A stretch of DNA of 64,000 nucleotides from UBA5066 sp048500275 (GTDB lineage: Bacteria; Acidobacteriota; Thermoanaerobaculia; UBA5066): the NCBI GenBank assembly GCA_048500275.1, contig JASNYI010000001.1:806001-870000 (forward strand), in the 5' to 3' direction. The notes beneath the pieces were generated by a model that saw nothing but the letters and a program-made list of their open reading frames with translations, was not told the origin of the DNA and made no database searches. Each line of letters begins with the position of its first letter. Within the stretch, counting starts at the first letter, position 1. Shown here in pieces: positions 15,795 to 24,752 of this stretch. Made by a program: the position numbers and the translations under genes.

Positions 15795-16880
15795 ATGAGA
15801 AGAAGACCCTTCGTCCACTCGCGGCTCGGGCTCGTCGGCGCGGCTCTCGTCCTCGCGGTCGCGGCCCCGCGCGCGGACGCGCAGGCCGTGATCAAGGTGA
15901 ACGACGACGTGAACTTCAAGCTCGGCCTCCTGTTCCAGGGCCAGGCCGACTGGACCGAGAACGCCGCGACCGGGGCCACCGCGCAGAACCTCTTCGTCCG
16001 GCGCGTCCGCATCCTCGTCGGCGGGCAGCTCGCGAAGAACGTCACGTTCTTCTTCGAGACCGACAGCCCGAACCTCGGCAAGGTCGTGGCCGGCTCGAAG
16101 GTCACCTCGGGGATGTTCGTCCAGGACGCCTTCGTCTCCTGGAAGCTGGCCGACGAGCTCACGATCGACGCCGGCCTCATCCTGACCGGCATCGCGCACA
16201 ACTCGCTCCAGAGCGCCGCGACCCTCATGCCCGTCGACTACGGCCCGCATTCGTTCCTCTTCAGCGGCCCCACGCAGAACGTCGTCGGCCGGGACACGGG
16301 CTTCCAGCTTCGCGGCTACCCCGCGAAGAAGAAGCTCGAGTACCGCGTCGGCCTGTGGCAGGGCAACCGGGACACGCAGAGCCGGCAGGCGCTCCGCGGC
16401 ACGGCGCGTCTCCAGTACAACTTCCTCGAGGCCGACACGGGCTTCTTCTACACGGGGACGAGCCTCGGGAAGAAGAAGATCCTCGCCGTCGGCGGCGGGT
16501 ACGACTTTCAGAAGGACTACTCGTCCTACGCCCTCGACGCCTACTTCGACCATCCCGTCGGCCCCGGAGCCCTCAGCGCGCAGCTGAACTGGATCCGATA
16601 CGACGGAGGCGACTTCCTCGCGAGCCTCCCGAAGCAGGACGTGATCTACGCCGAGGGCGGCTACTACTTCCCGAAGGTGAAGGTCATGCCTTTCTTCACG
16701 TGCTCGAGCAAGGACGTCGCGGGCACCGATGCCGGCGACGAGACGCGCTGGTCGGTGGGCCTCGGCTACATGGCCTTCGGCCACAACGTCAACCTCAAGG
16801 CCGCCTGGGGAAGGGTCGAGCCGGGGGTCGGCAGGAGCGCCGACCAGTTCACCGTCCAGCTGCAGGGTTTCTACTTCTGA
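15795..16880 (+). CDS. Phosphate-selective porin O/P-like outer-membrane channel
   Basis: 361-residue outer-membrane beta-barrel. The signal peptide (about 1-30, ends PRADAQA) is followed by alternating aromatic strands and the OprO/OprP-like start FKLGLLFQGQADWTENAATGATAQNLFVRRVRILVGGQLAKNVTF (motif at about 39-80; quoted here only for its R-R-x-R-I core). The C-terminus QLQGFYF ends in Phe, as barrel proteins do. It is the first gene of a run with DUF4212 (22 bases on) and the symporter, so it probably lets acetate or another small anion cross the outer membrane. AAGGAGGT lies seven bases before the ATG. Substrate is inferred, and the phosphate name is only the family's. Confidence 0.8.
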   Translation: MRRRPFVHSRLGLVGAALVLAVAAPRADAQAVIKVNDDVNFKLGLLFQGQADWTENAATGATAQNLFVRRVRILVGGQLAKNVTFFFETDSPNLGKVVAGSKVTSGMFVQDAFVSWKLADELTIDAGLILTGIAHNSLQSAATLMPVDYGPHSFLFSGPTQNVVGRDTGFQLRGYPAKKKLEYRVGLWQGNRDTQSRQALRGTARLQYNFLEADTGFFYTGTSLGKKKILAVGGGYDFQKDYSSYALDAYFDHPVGPGALSAQLNWIRYDGGDFLASLPKQDVIYAEGGYYFPKVKVMPFFTCSSKDVAGTDAGDETRWSVGLGYMAFGHNVNLKAAWGRVEPGVGRSADQFTVQLQGFYF

Positions 16881-16902
16881 GGAAGAGGGAGGGAGGAGTC
16901 GC

Positions 16903-17163
16903 ATGGCCACCAGGGAAAAGCAGGCCGCCTACTGGAAAGAGAACCTGACCTACATCGTCGTCCTTCTCGGCATCTGGTTCCTCGTGTCGTACGTCTTCGG
17001 TATCTTCATGGCCGACACGCTCGACAAGACGAAGATCGGCGGCTTCCCGCTCGGATTCTGGTTCGCGAACCAGGGCTCGGAAGTGATCTTCGTCATCCTC
17101 ATCGCCGTCTACGTGTGGCTGATGAACCGACTCGACGTCAAGTACGACGTCCACGAGCAGTAG
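16903..17163 (+). CDS. DUF4212 small membrane subunit of a sodium/solute symporter
   Basis: 86 residues. The conserved start ATREKQAAYWKENLTYI leads into a first membrane helix (VVLLGIWFLVSYVFGIFMA), then a loop with KIGGFPLGFWFANQGSEV and a second helix (VIFVILIAVYVWLMNRLD). The GGFPLGFWFA and N-x-N/R-LD end are the DUF4212 signature. In other bacteria this small protein is almost always encoded just before a VC_2705-type sodium:solute symporter, as seen here (31 bases apart). It probably forms a two-subunit transporter with it. Strong GGGAGGAG site upstream. Confidence 0.9.
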   Translation: MATREKQAAYWKENLTYIVVLLGIWFLVSYVFGIFMADTLDKTKIGGFPLGFWFANQGSEVIFVILIAVYVWLMNRLDVKYDVHEQ

Positions 17164-17194
17164 GGTCCCGGGCCGAGACGAAAGGAAGACGCGA

Positions 17195-18997
17195 ATGAGC
17201 ATCCTGACCTGGACCTGGATCATCGTGGGGCTGTCGTTCGCCCTGTACATCGGGATCGCCATCTGGGCGAGGGCGAAGTCCACCGGGGATTTCTACGTCG
17301 CCGCCAAGCAGATCCACCCCGTCCTGAACGGCATGGCGACCGGCGCGGACTGGATGTCCGCCGCCTCCTTCATCTCCATGGCGGGCCTGATCGCGTTCAT
17401 GGGGCGCGACGGCGCGATGTACCTGATGGGCTGGACGGGCGGCTACGTGCTGCTCGCGATGCTGCTGGCCCCCTATCTGCGCAAGTACGGCAAGTTCACC
17501 GTGCCCATGTTCGTGGGCGAGCGCTACTACTCGCAGACGGCGCGCGTCGTCGCCGTCGTCTGCGCCATCTTCGTGTCGTTCACGTACGTGGCCGGGCAGA
17601 TGCGCGGCGTCGGCGTCGTCTTCTCGCGCTTCCTCGAGGTGAACATCAACACGGGCGTCCTGATCGGGATGGCGATCGTCTTCTTCTACGCCACGCTCGG
17701 CGGCATGAAGGGGATCACGTACACCCAGGTCGCCCAGTACTGCGTCCTCATCACGGCCTACATGATCCCGGCCATCTTCATCTCCATCATGCTCACCGGG
17801 AACCCGATTCCGCAGCTCGGTTTCGGCAGCTCGCTCAGCGAGGGGGGGCAGCAGCTCCTCGGGGCGTCCCCGGGGCACCTCCTCGACAAGCTGAACCAGG
17901 TGCAGATCGACCTCGGGTTCGGCTCCTACACGTCGGGCGGCACGAAGAGCACGATCGACGTCTTCATGATCACCCTGGCCCTCATGGTCGGCACGGCGGG
18001 CCTGCCCCACATCATCATCCGCTTCTTCACGACCCCGACGATCCGCGGCGCCCGCTCCTCCGCCGGCTGGGCGCTCCTCTTCATCGCGATCCTCTACACG
18101 ACGGCCCCCGCCGTCGCCGCCTTCGCCCGCCTGAACCTCATCAACACCCTCCACGGCAAGAGCTACGCCGAGGCGCCGAGCTGGTTCAGGAACTGGGAGA
18201 AGACCGGCCTCGTCGCCTGGAAGGACCGCAACGGCGACGGGAAGATCCACTTCGCCAAGGGCGAGCCGTTCAAGGGCAAGCTCGAGTTCGAGAAGGACGC
18301 CGAGGGCGTCGTCAGGCTCGGGGCGCACGGCGAACGCGTCGTCTCCTCGGCGTTCAACGAGAAGAGCGAGAACGAGCTCTACGTCGACCGCGACATCATG
18401 GTCCTCGCCAACCCCGAGATCGCCCGGCTTCCCGCCTGGGTCGTCGCGCTCGTGGCGGCGGGCGGGCTGGCGGCGGCCCTCTCCACCGCCGCCGGCCTCC
18501 TCCTCGTCATCGCCTCGGCCATCTCGCACGACCTGATCAAGAACGTCGTCGCGAAGGACACGACCGAGAAGGCCGAGCTCCTGTGGGCGCGCGGCGCGGC
18601 CGGCGTCGCGGTCATCATCGCCGGCTACTTCGGGATCAACCCGCCCGGATTCGTCGCGCAGGTCGTGGCGTTCGCCTTCGGCCTGGCCGCCTCGTCTTTC
18701 TTCCCCGTCATCATCCTGGGGATCTTCTGGAAGCGGGCCTCGAAGGAGGGCGCGATCGCCGGCATGCTCTCCGGAATGCTCTTCACGGCCGCCTACATCG
18801 TCTACTTCAAGTTCGTGAACCCGTCGATCAACGACGCGGACCACTGGTTCCTGGGGATCTCCCCGGAGGGAATCGGCAGCGTCGGGATGGTCGTCAACTT
18901 CGTGGTCGCCTGGGGCGTCTCGCTGGTGACGAAGGCCCCGCCGGAGCACGTCCAGGAGATGGTCGCCGGCCTGCGTTACCCGCGCACGGTCGAGTAG
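17195..18997 (+). CDS. Sodium:solute symporter, VC_2705 type (probable acetate/monocarboxylate uptake)
   Basis: 600 residues with the SSS family core: about 13 membrane helices, including DWMSAASFISMAGLIAFMGRDG near residue 50 and GGLAAALSTAAGLLLVIASAISHD near 430, a conserved sodium-site segment. A soluble insert of about 100 residues (about 310-405) breaks the helix pattern and contains KDRNGDGKIHFAKGE, which looks like an EF-hand calcium loop. Family members near acs take up acetate or related short acids. Context (acs operon, DUF4212, two DUF294 regulators) supports acetate here, though lactate or propionate remain possible. It ends the plus-strand operon. Confidence 0.88.
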   Translation: MSILTWTWIIVGLSFALYIGIAIWARAKSTGDFYVAAKQIHPVLNGMATGADWMSAASFISMAGLIAFMGRDGAMYLMGWTGGYVLLAMLLAPYLRKYGKFTVPMFVGERYYSQTARVVAVVCAIFVSFTYVAGQMRGVGVVFSRFLEVNINTGVLIGMAIVFFYATLGGMKGITYTQVAQYCVLITAYMIPAIFISIMLTGNPIPQLGFGSSLSEGGQQLLGASPGHLLDKLNQVQIDLGFGSYTSGGTKSTIDVFMITLALMVGTAGLPHIIIRFFTTPTIRGARSSAGWALLFIAILYTTAPAVAAFARLNLINTLHGKSYAEAPSWFRNWEKTGLVAWKDRNGDGKIHFAKGEPFKGKLEFEKDAEGVVRLGAHGERVVSSAFNEKSENELYVDRDIMVLANPEIARLPAWVVALVAAGGLAAALSTAAGLLLVIASAISHDLIKNVVAKDTTEKAELLWARGAAGVAVIIAGYFGINPPGFVAQVVAFAFGLAASSFFPVIILGIFWKRASKEGAIAGMLSGMLFTAAYIVYFKFVNPSINDADHWFLGISPEGIGSVGMVVNFVVAWGVSLVTKAPPEHVQEMVAGLRYPRTVE

Positions 18998-19015
18998 AAC
19001 GCCCTTTCGCTTCCC

Positions 19016-19046
19016 CCCGGGGGTCCGGCCCGTCCGGGCCCCCGGG
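19016..19046. terminator. GC-rich hairpin between convergent genes
   Basis: A 13-bp stem (19016-19028 with 19034-19046, one G-T pair) with a 5-base loop lies between the symporter end (18997) and the exonuclease end (19059). There is no T-run on either strand. It probably works as a bidirectional barrier. Confidence 0.55.
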
Positions 19047-19058
19047 ACTCTCCCTCTC

Positions 19059-19739
19059 TCAGCGGCCGATGAGGTCGCCGAGCGTCCGGACCCGCCGCTG
19101 CTTCAGCCTCCCGAGAAGCTTCAGGAAGAGGAGGGCCGTCGCGAAGGCGTCGCCCATCGCCGTGTGCCGGCCCTCGATCTCGACGCCGTACCGACCGCAG
19201 AGCGCCTCCAGGCCCACTGCGTCGCGCTCGATGGTCTCGGGGTCGAGGAGCCGGCGGTCGACCCGGCCCGCCAGGGCGGCGGTGTCGTAGGAACGGTTGA
19301 GGAGGGGAAAGCCGAGGGACCGGCGAACGAGACGGCCGAGCACGGCCACGTCGAAGGCGACGTGGTGGCCGATCAGCACCGCACCCCCGAAGAACGCGAG
19401 AAGCCGCCGCGCGACCTCTTCCTCCGGGAGCCCGCGGGCCGCCTCGCCGGGCGTGATCTCGTGGACGTCGACGCCGCCCGGCGTCGTCAGGTGCTGGCGT
19501 ACGCGAAGGTCGATTCCGTCCGAGACGGCGATCGTCGAGCCCCGGACGCCGACCGCCGCGACCTCGAGGACCCTGTCGCGCGCCGGGTCGAGGCCCGTCG
19601 TCTCCGTGTCGAGGACGACGAAGCGGATCTCGTCGAGCGGGCGCGTCCGGTCGGACCACCGGAGCTGGGCTTCGCGGTACTCCGCGAACTCGGCCGGCAC
19701 GCGCGACGCCCGCAACCACCCCGCGAGGGCGTGGAGCAT
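19059..19739 (-). CDS. 3'-5' exonuclease, DnaQ-like (DEDDh)
   Basis: 226-residue RNase T/DNA polymerase III epsilon-type exonuclease. The acidic residues of the family are present: FVVLDTETTGLDPARD (Exo I, about 40-55), LIGHHVAFDVAVL (Exo II, about 120-132) and the Exo III histidine-aspartate pair in GRHTAMGDAFATALL (about 190-205). The N-terminal 35 residues are an extra helix. The ATG shares one base with the stop of the upstream DUF294 gene, so the two are co-translated. The same pairing of DUF294 proteins with DnaQ-like exonucleases occurs near symporters in other bacteria. Its role there is not known, and it is not a replicative subunit by context. Confidence 0.87.
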   Translation of the reverse strand: MLHALAGWLRASRVPAEFAEYREAQLRWSDRTRPLDEIRFVVLDTETTGLDPARDRVLEVAAVGVRGSTIAVSDGIDLRVRQHLTTPGGVDVHEITPGEAARGLPEEEVARRLLAFFGGAVLIGHHVAFDVAVLGRLVRRSLGFPLLNRSYDTAALAGRVDRRLLDPETIERDAVGLEALCGRYGVEIEGRHTAMGDAFATALLFLKLLGRLKQRRVRTLGDLIGR

Positions 19740-21658
19740 CAGCGGAGGCGCCCCGCCGGGAACCGTACGCGCAGGACGTCCTGGAGCTCCTTCACCGCGG
19801 CGAAAATGTTGCGGAGAGTCTGCCTCTCGAGCTTGTTGAGGGCCTCGGGGTCGATGTAACGCCCGCTGTCGCGCTGTTTCAGGCCGAACCGGGCCCTGAT
19901 CTTCAGCAGGATCTCGTAGGCGAGGGCCGCCTCCTCGTACAGCTCGCGGTGGCCGGTCTCGAGTGCGGCGAGGCGCTGGAACCTCCGGACGGTGCTGTTC
20001 TCTCCGGCGATCTCGTGGTCGAGCGCGAGGACGCGGGCGGCGTCGGCGAGCGGGATCATCGCGCGCACCTTCAGGTCGAACGCGTCCTCGTGCTCGCCAT
20101 TGCGCTCTACGACGAGGTTGCGGAAGAAGCTGAGCGGCGGCGGCGTCGAGAGCGCGTTCTCGGCCAGGCGGGTGAGGAAGATCTCGGTGCGCGCGATCTC
20201 CTCGTAGAGGAAGCGGGTGAGCTCCCGCGCGAGAGCCGCGTCGCCCGCAACGGGCCTGTAGTCGAGGAAGACGGTCGCCAGGAGGATGTCGTGGTCGTCG
20301 GGCCTCTCGACCCAGCGGCGGAGCGTCTCCTTCCACTCGGGAAGGCTGCGGCACCATTCCGGGCTCGAGGCCGACACGCCGCCCGGGTCGGGGGCGAAGC
20401 CGCAGGCCGCGAGCCCGTCCGACACGGAGGCCCCGAGGCGACGGAACCAGGCCGCGGCGGCCTCGTCCGGATCGCCCTCGTAGACGAGGGCGTGGTCCTG
20501 GTCGGTCCGGAGGAGCTGCTCCTCTCGCCCCAGGCTGCCGAGCGCCAGCCAGGCGAAGGCCCGCGGCGGGGGCCCCTCGGAGGCGAGGTGCAGGTCGACG
20601 AGGCGCTGCACGATGGCGTCGGTGACCGCGGAGACCGTGCTCGCCACGTAGAGGGCGCCGACGTCCTGCTCGAGGTACTTCGCGAGCAGCTCCTCGGCCT
20701 TCCTCCGGATGGCCGCGAGCTGCGGCTGGGAGGTCGTCTTGCGCGCCTCCTTGATCATGATCGCCGGGTTGAAGCCCTGGACGAGGAGGAGGTCGTGGTC
20801 GGAGATGAGGCCGGTCACCTCGCTGCCGTCGGTCCCGTCCGCCGTGACGCAGAGGTGGTGGACCTTCTGCCTCACCATCTCGATCATCGCCTCGGCCAGC
20901 GTGATCCCCGCCTTCGCGGTCTTCACCGGCCGGCTCATGATCGCGGAGACGGGCTCGTGGGGGGCGTGGAGGCCGGTGACCACCTTGCTCCTGAGGTCGC
21001 GGTCCGTGAGGATCCCGACGGGGAGGCCGGCGCCGTCGGCGACGACGATCGAGCCGAACCCGTGCTCCGTCATCGCGACGGCCGCGTTCTGTATCGTCTC
21101 CTCCGCCCGGCAGGTGAGCACTTCCTTCGTCGCGTCGAGGACGATCGCGTCGTTGAGGAACGGCAAGGAAGGATGGGCCTCCCTCGGCAAACGGCCGCCG
21201 GCGAGGGTCGTGCCGGAGCGCCGCCGCTGGTGCGGCCGGCCCGCGGCGAAGGCGGCGGCGAAGTAGAGGGCGACCCTCGCGCTCTTCTTCAGGAGGGGCT
21301 GCGCGGCGGCGACCGGGACGACGTAGAGGAGGCACTCGTCCACGGCGGCGGCCGTCGCGAGGTAGGGCTCCCGGGCGACGTGGGCCCGCACGCCGAAGAC
21401 GTCCCCCTCGTCGCAGACGTCCACGAGCTGCCGCGGGGGACCCTCCTCGTAGACCTCCACGGAGCCCTGCCGCACGACGTAGAACTCGTCGCCCGGCGGA
21501 GTCCCCTCCCTGAAGAGGACGGTCCCCGCGGGCACGTAGCGGATCGAAACCCTCGCGGCGAGCTCCGCGCGGTCCGCCGGCTCGAGGAGGCTGAAGGGCG
21601 GGTAGCGCTGCAGGAACTCCGCGACGCGGTCCTGGATGACGTTGGAAGAAGGGGCCAT
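19739..21658 (-). CDS. Second cNMP-binding / CBS / DUF294 regulator
   Basis: 639 residues with the same architecture as the protein at 13735-15570 but diverged in sequence: cNMP-binding fold (about 15-135), a linker, two CBS motifs (about 175-300; LTDRDLRSKVV marks the first), DUF294 nucleotidyltransferase with GSLGREEQLLRTDQDHALVYE near 395, and the helical DUF294 C-terminal domain ending LNKLERQTLRNIFAAVKELQ. The GSxGR and TDQD motifs are retained. It overlaps the exonuclease gene by one base and converges on the symporter. The two paralogues bracket the porin-symporter genes, so both may tune uptake, perhaps in response to cyclic or adenine nucleotides. Confidence 0.86.
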   Translation of the reverse strand: MAPSSNVIQDRVAEFLQRYPPFSLLEPADRAELAARVSIRYVPAGTVLFREGTPPGDEFYVVRQGSVEVYEEGPPRQLVDVCDEGDVFGVRAHVAREPYLATAAAVDECLLYVVPVAAAQPLLKKSARVALYFAAAFAAGRPHQRRRSGTTLAGGRLPREAHPSLPFLNDAIVLDATKEVLTCRAEETIQNAAVAMTEHGFGSIVVADGAGLPVGILTDRDLRSKVVTGLHAPHEPVSAIMSRPVKTAKAGITLAEAMIEMVRQKVHHLCVTADGTDGSEVTGLISDHDLLLVQGFNPAIMIKEARKTTSQPQLAAIRRKAEELLAKYLEQDVGALYVASTVSAVTDAIVQRLVDLHLASEGPPPRAFAWLALGSLGREEQLLRTDQDHALVYEGDPDEAAAAWFRRLGASVSDGLAACGFAPDPGGVSASSPEWCRSLPEWKETLRRWVERPDDHDILLATVFLDYRPVAGDAALARELTRFLYEEIARTEIFLTRLAENALSTPPPLSFFRNLVVERNGEHEDAFDLKVRAMIPLADAARVLALDHEIAGENSTVRRFQRLAALETGHRELYEEAALAYEILLKIRARFGLKQRDSGRYIDPEALNKLERQTLRNIFAAVKELQDVLRVRFPAGRLR

Positions 21659-21810
21659 CTGCCTCCGGGGCGTACCCGCGAGCCGAGCCGGGTGCCGTTG
21701 TCTGCCGCCTCGCTCATGATACGAGTTCGCATTCGGAACCGGCCACGGTGACGGAGAATGGGGCCGATGGACGTGGCCTCGACTCCCGTTTCCCCCGTCC
21801 CCGGCTCGCG

Positions 21811-23280
21811 ATGAGGGGCGGCCCCCTCCTCCGCCAGCTCAGCCTGACCTCGCGGCTCGGCCTCGCCTTCACCGCGATCCTCGCGGCGGCGGCCGTCGCG
21901 CAGACCGTCCTTTACCTGAGGTTCCAGGACCAGATGCTCACGGAAGCCGACGCCTCGTACAAGACGCTCGCCACGGCGATCCAGGCCGCCGCGACGCGGA
22001 TCGGCCCCGGAGGCTCGAAGGACCCGAAGGCGCTCGAGGAGTTCCGGGAGAAGCTCCGGCAGAGGGGAGTCCGCGAGATCCGGATCAAGCAGGGAGGCCT
22101 CCTTCTCCCGGACGGCTCCGAGGTCGGGCCTCCCGCGCCCGGTCGCAAGCGAACCCGGGGCGCCGCGGTGCCGCAGGACATCGAGATCGAGGGGGTCGTC
22201 GGCGAGGGGCCGGGCTCCGGCGAGATCGTCGTCCCGCTCGTCATCGAGCGGCGATACCTCGGACAGGTCACGATCAAGTACTCGCTCGAGAACATCCGGG
22301 CCGAGCTCGAGGGGAACTTCCGGCGCGGCCTCTACGCCCTCCTCGGCGTCTTCGCCGTCGGCCTCGTCGTCATCCTCGTCGTCACGCGAAACGCGACGAA
22401 GCCCGTTGAGGCGGTGGCGGAGGCGGCCCGGCAGGTCGCCGACGGCCGGCTCGACGTCGTCGTCCCGGTCGACCGCGCCGACGAGATCGGCCAGCTCGCG
22501 GTCGCCTTCAACCGGATGACGTCCGCTCTCCGCGAGAGGCAGGACCTCCTCGCCCGGCTCGCGGCCGCCGAGAAGCGGGCCGAGATCGGCCACCTCGCGG
22601 CGGGGCTCGCCCACGAGATCAAGAACCCGCTCAACGCCCTCTCGCTCGGCCTCGACGTCCTGAGGCGCCGGCACCGCCCGGCCGACGAGGACGCCGCCGC
22701 CGACCAGGCCGCGCGCATCGAGGCCCTCCGCGGCGAGATCGACCGCCTCGCGACCCTCATCAACAACTTCCTCGCGTTCGGGCGCCCCCTCTCCCTCACG
22801 GTCGCCCCCGTCGACGCGGTCGCCCTCGTGAGGGACACGCTGGCCGACCTGTCGGAGACTGCGGAGCAGGCCCGCGTGAAGCTCGAGACCGCACTGCCCG
22901 GCGGCCTCCCCCGGGTCCTCGCCGACGGCTCCCTCCTGAAGTCCGCCGTCTGGAACCTCGCGCAGAACGGCATCCAGGGGATGGAGAGAGAGGGCGGGAC
23001 GCTCCACGTCTCGGCGAGGCAGGTGGCGCCTTCCCCGGACGAGGGCCCCCGCCTCGTCCTCGCCTTCGAGGACGAGGGACACGGGATCGACGTCGCGCAC
23101 CTCCCGCGCCTCTTCGAGCCCTGGTTCTCGACGAAGGAGGGGGGGGTCGGTCTCGGGCTCGCGATGGTGAAGAGGATCGTCGAGGAGCACGGCGGGCGCG
23201 TGGAAGCGGAGAACCGCGAAGGGGCCCGCGGGGCGGCCTTCCGGATCTGGCTCCCCCTCGCCCTCCCGCCTTCGGAGTAA
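21811..23280 (+). CDS. Sensor histidine kinase with HAMP domain
   Basis: 489 residues. A first membrane helix (about 14-35, LAFTAILAAAAVAQTVLYL), a periplasmic sensor region (about 36-155), a second helix (LYALLGVFAVGLVVILVVT), a HAMP linker (NATKPVEAVAEAARQVADGRLDVVVPVDRADEIGQLAVAFNRM), a HisKA dimerisation domain with the phosphoacceptor in HLAAGLAHEIKNPLNALSLGL, and a HATPase domain (WNLAQNGIQGM, DEGHGI, GGVGLGLAMVKRIV). The sensor region is basic and glycine-rich, with no known fold. It pairs with the sigma-54 activator 10 bases downstream. Start ATG 21811 is chosen to begin just before the helix; GTG 21748 would add 21 residues. Confidence 0.9.
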   Translation: MRGGPLLRQLSLTSRLGLAFTAILAAAAVAQTVLYLRFQDQMLTEADASYKTLATAIQAAATRIGPGGSKDPKALEEFREKLRQRGVREIRIKQGGLLLPDGSEVGPPAPGRKRTRGAAVPQDIEIEGVVGEGPGSGEIVVPLVIERRYLGQVTIKYSLENIRAELEGNFRRGLYALLGVFAVGLVVILVVTRNATKPVEAVAEAARQVADGRLDVVVPVDRADEIGQLAVAFNRMTSALRERQDLLARLAAAEKRAEIGHLAAGLAHEIKNPLNALSLGLDVLRRRHRPADEDAAADQAARIEALRGEIDRLATLINNFLAFGRPLSLTVAPVDAVALVRDTLADLSETAEQARVKLETALPGGLPRVLADGSLLKSAVWNLAQNGIQGMEREGGTLHVSARQVAPSPDEGPRLVLAFEDEGHGIDVAHLPRLFEPWFSTKEGGVGLGLAMVKRIVEEHGGRVEAENREGARGAAFRIWLPLALPPSE

Positions 23281-23290
23281 CCTCGCCCCC

Positions 23291-24673
23291 GTGAACGACC
23301 GCGTCCCCCGCGCCACCCTCCTCGTCGTCGACGACGAGAAGCACCAGCGCGAATCGCTCCAGATGATCCTCGAGGACGAGGGGTACCGGGTGACGGCCGC
23401 GGCCGACGGCCGGCAGGCCCTCGCCCTGGCCTCCCGGACGCACCCCGAGGTCGTCCTGACCGACCTGAAGATGCCCGGCCTCTCGGGGATGGACGTCGTC
23501 CGCGCCCTCTCCGAGGGGCCCCTGCCGCCCCGGGTCATCCTCATCACCGCCCACGGCTCCGTCGAGAGGGCCCGCGAGGCCCACCGGCTCGGCGCGTTCG
23601 ACTACATGTCCAAGCCGGTCGTCGCCGACGAGCTCCTCTTCCGGGTGGAGCGCGCCGTCGAGAGCCACCGCCTCGCCGAGAAGGCGCTCCGGCTCGAGCG
23701 GCGGCTGAAGGGGGACGGCCTCGAGGCGATGGTCGGAGAGAGCGCCTCGATGCGCGAGGTCTTCCGCCTCGTCGAGAAGATCGCCCCGACGCAGTCGACC
23801 GTCCTCGTGCGGGGCGAGTCGGGCACGGGCAAGGAGCTCGTCGCCCGGGCCATCCACTCGCGCTCGGCCCGCGCGTCCCGCCCGTTCCACGCGATCAACT
23901 GCGCCGCCATCCCGGAGAACCTCCTCGAGAGCGAGCTCTTCGGCCACGAGCGGGGAAGCTTCACGGGCGCCGAGGCGAGGAAGGCCGGCCTCTTCGAGGC
24001 GGCCTCCGGCTCGACGCTCTTCCTCGACGAGATCGGCGACCTTTCCCTCCCCCTCCAGGGGAAGATCCTCCGCGCCCTGCAGGAGAAGGAGGTCCGGCGC
24101 GTCGGCGGCAACGAGACGATCCCGGTCGACGTCCGGGTCGTCGCCGCGACGAACCGCGACCTCGAGGCGATGATGAAGGCCGGGCAGTTCCGCGAGGACC
24201 TCTTCTACCGCCTGAACGTCATCCCCATCGTCCTCCCGCCGCTGCGCGAGCGGTCGAGCGACATCCCCGCCCTCGTTCACCGCTTCCTCGAGAAGGCGAA
24301 CGCCACGCACGGCACCGGCGTCGGGGAGATCGACGCGGGCGTCCTCGACCTCCTCGTCCGCCACCCGTGGCCGGGGAACATCCGCCAGCTCGAGAGCGTC
24401 GTCGAGCGCGCCGTCCTCCTCTGCGAGGGGGCGACCGTGCGGCCCGCCGACCTCCCCCTCGAGATACGCCTCCAGACGGCCCCCGCCGCCCGCCCCTACG
24501 GTTTCGAGATCCCGCCGGAGGGGTTCGACATCGAGGAGCTGGAGCGGCAGCTCATCGTCCAGGCGATGGAGCGCTCGGGCTGGGTCATCGCGCGCGCCGC
24601 GCGCCTCCTCGGCCTCACCTACCGGACGCTCCAGTACCGGCTCGAGAAGTTCGGCATCAAGAAGCCCGCCTGA
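23291..24673 (+). CDS. NtrC-family sigma-54-dependent response regulator
   Basis: 460 residues: receiver domain (1-125, acidic pocket VVDDE, phospho-Asp in VVLTDLKMPG, SKPV lysine), AAA+ sigma-54 activation domain (about 145-385) with Walker A GESGTGKE, GSFTGA loop, Walker B TLFLDEIGDL and RLNVIPIVLPPLRER, then a Fis-type helix-turn-helix (IARAARLLGLTYRTLQYRLEKFGI). The loop that contacts sigma-54 is GSFTGA instead of the usual GAFTGA. It starts with GTG ten bases after its kinase. Target genes are unknown; none of the nearby promoters is of -24/-12 type except those at 55337 and 60052. Confidence 0.94.
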   Translation: MNDRVPRATLLVVDDEKHQRESLQMILEDEGYRVTAAADGRQALALASRTHPEVVLTDLKMPGLSGMDVVRALSEGPLPPRVILITAHGSVERAREAHRLGAFDYMSKPVVADELLFRVERAVESHRLAEKALRLERRLKGDGLEAMVGESASMREVFRLVEKIAPTQSTVLVRGESGTGKELVARAIHSRSARASRPFHAINCAAIPENLLESELFGHERGSFTGAEARKAGLFEAASGSTLFLDEIGDLSLPLQGKILRALQEKEVRRVGGNETIPVDVRVVAATNRDLEAMMKAGQFREDLFYRLNVIPIVLPPLRERSSDIPALVHRFLEKANATHGTGVGEIDAGVLDLLVRHPWPGNIRQLESVVERAVLLCEGATVRPADLPLEIRLQTAPAARPYGFEIPPEGFDIEELERQLIVQAMERSGWVIARAARLLGLTYRTLQYRLEKFGIKKPA

Positions 24674-24752
24674 CCGGCGACCGGGGCCGCCCGCCCTTCC
24701 GGCGGCGCGACGTACCATCGGGAAACCCGACCCCCGGCTGGAGGCGTAGACC

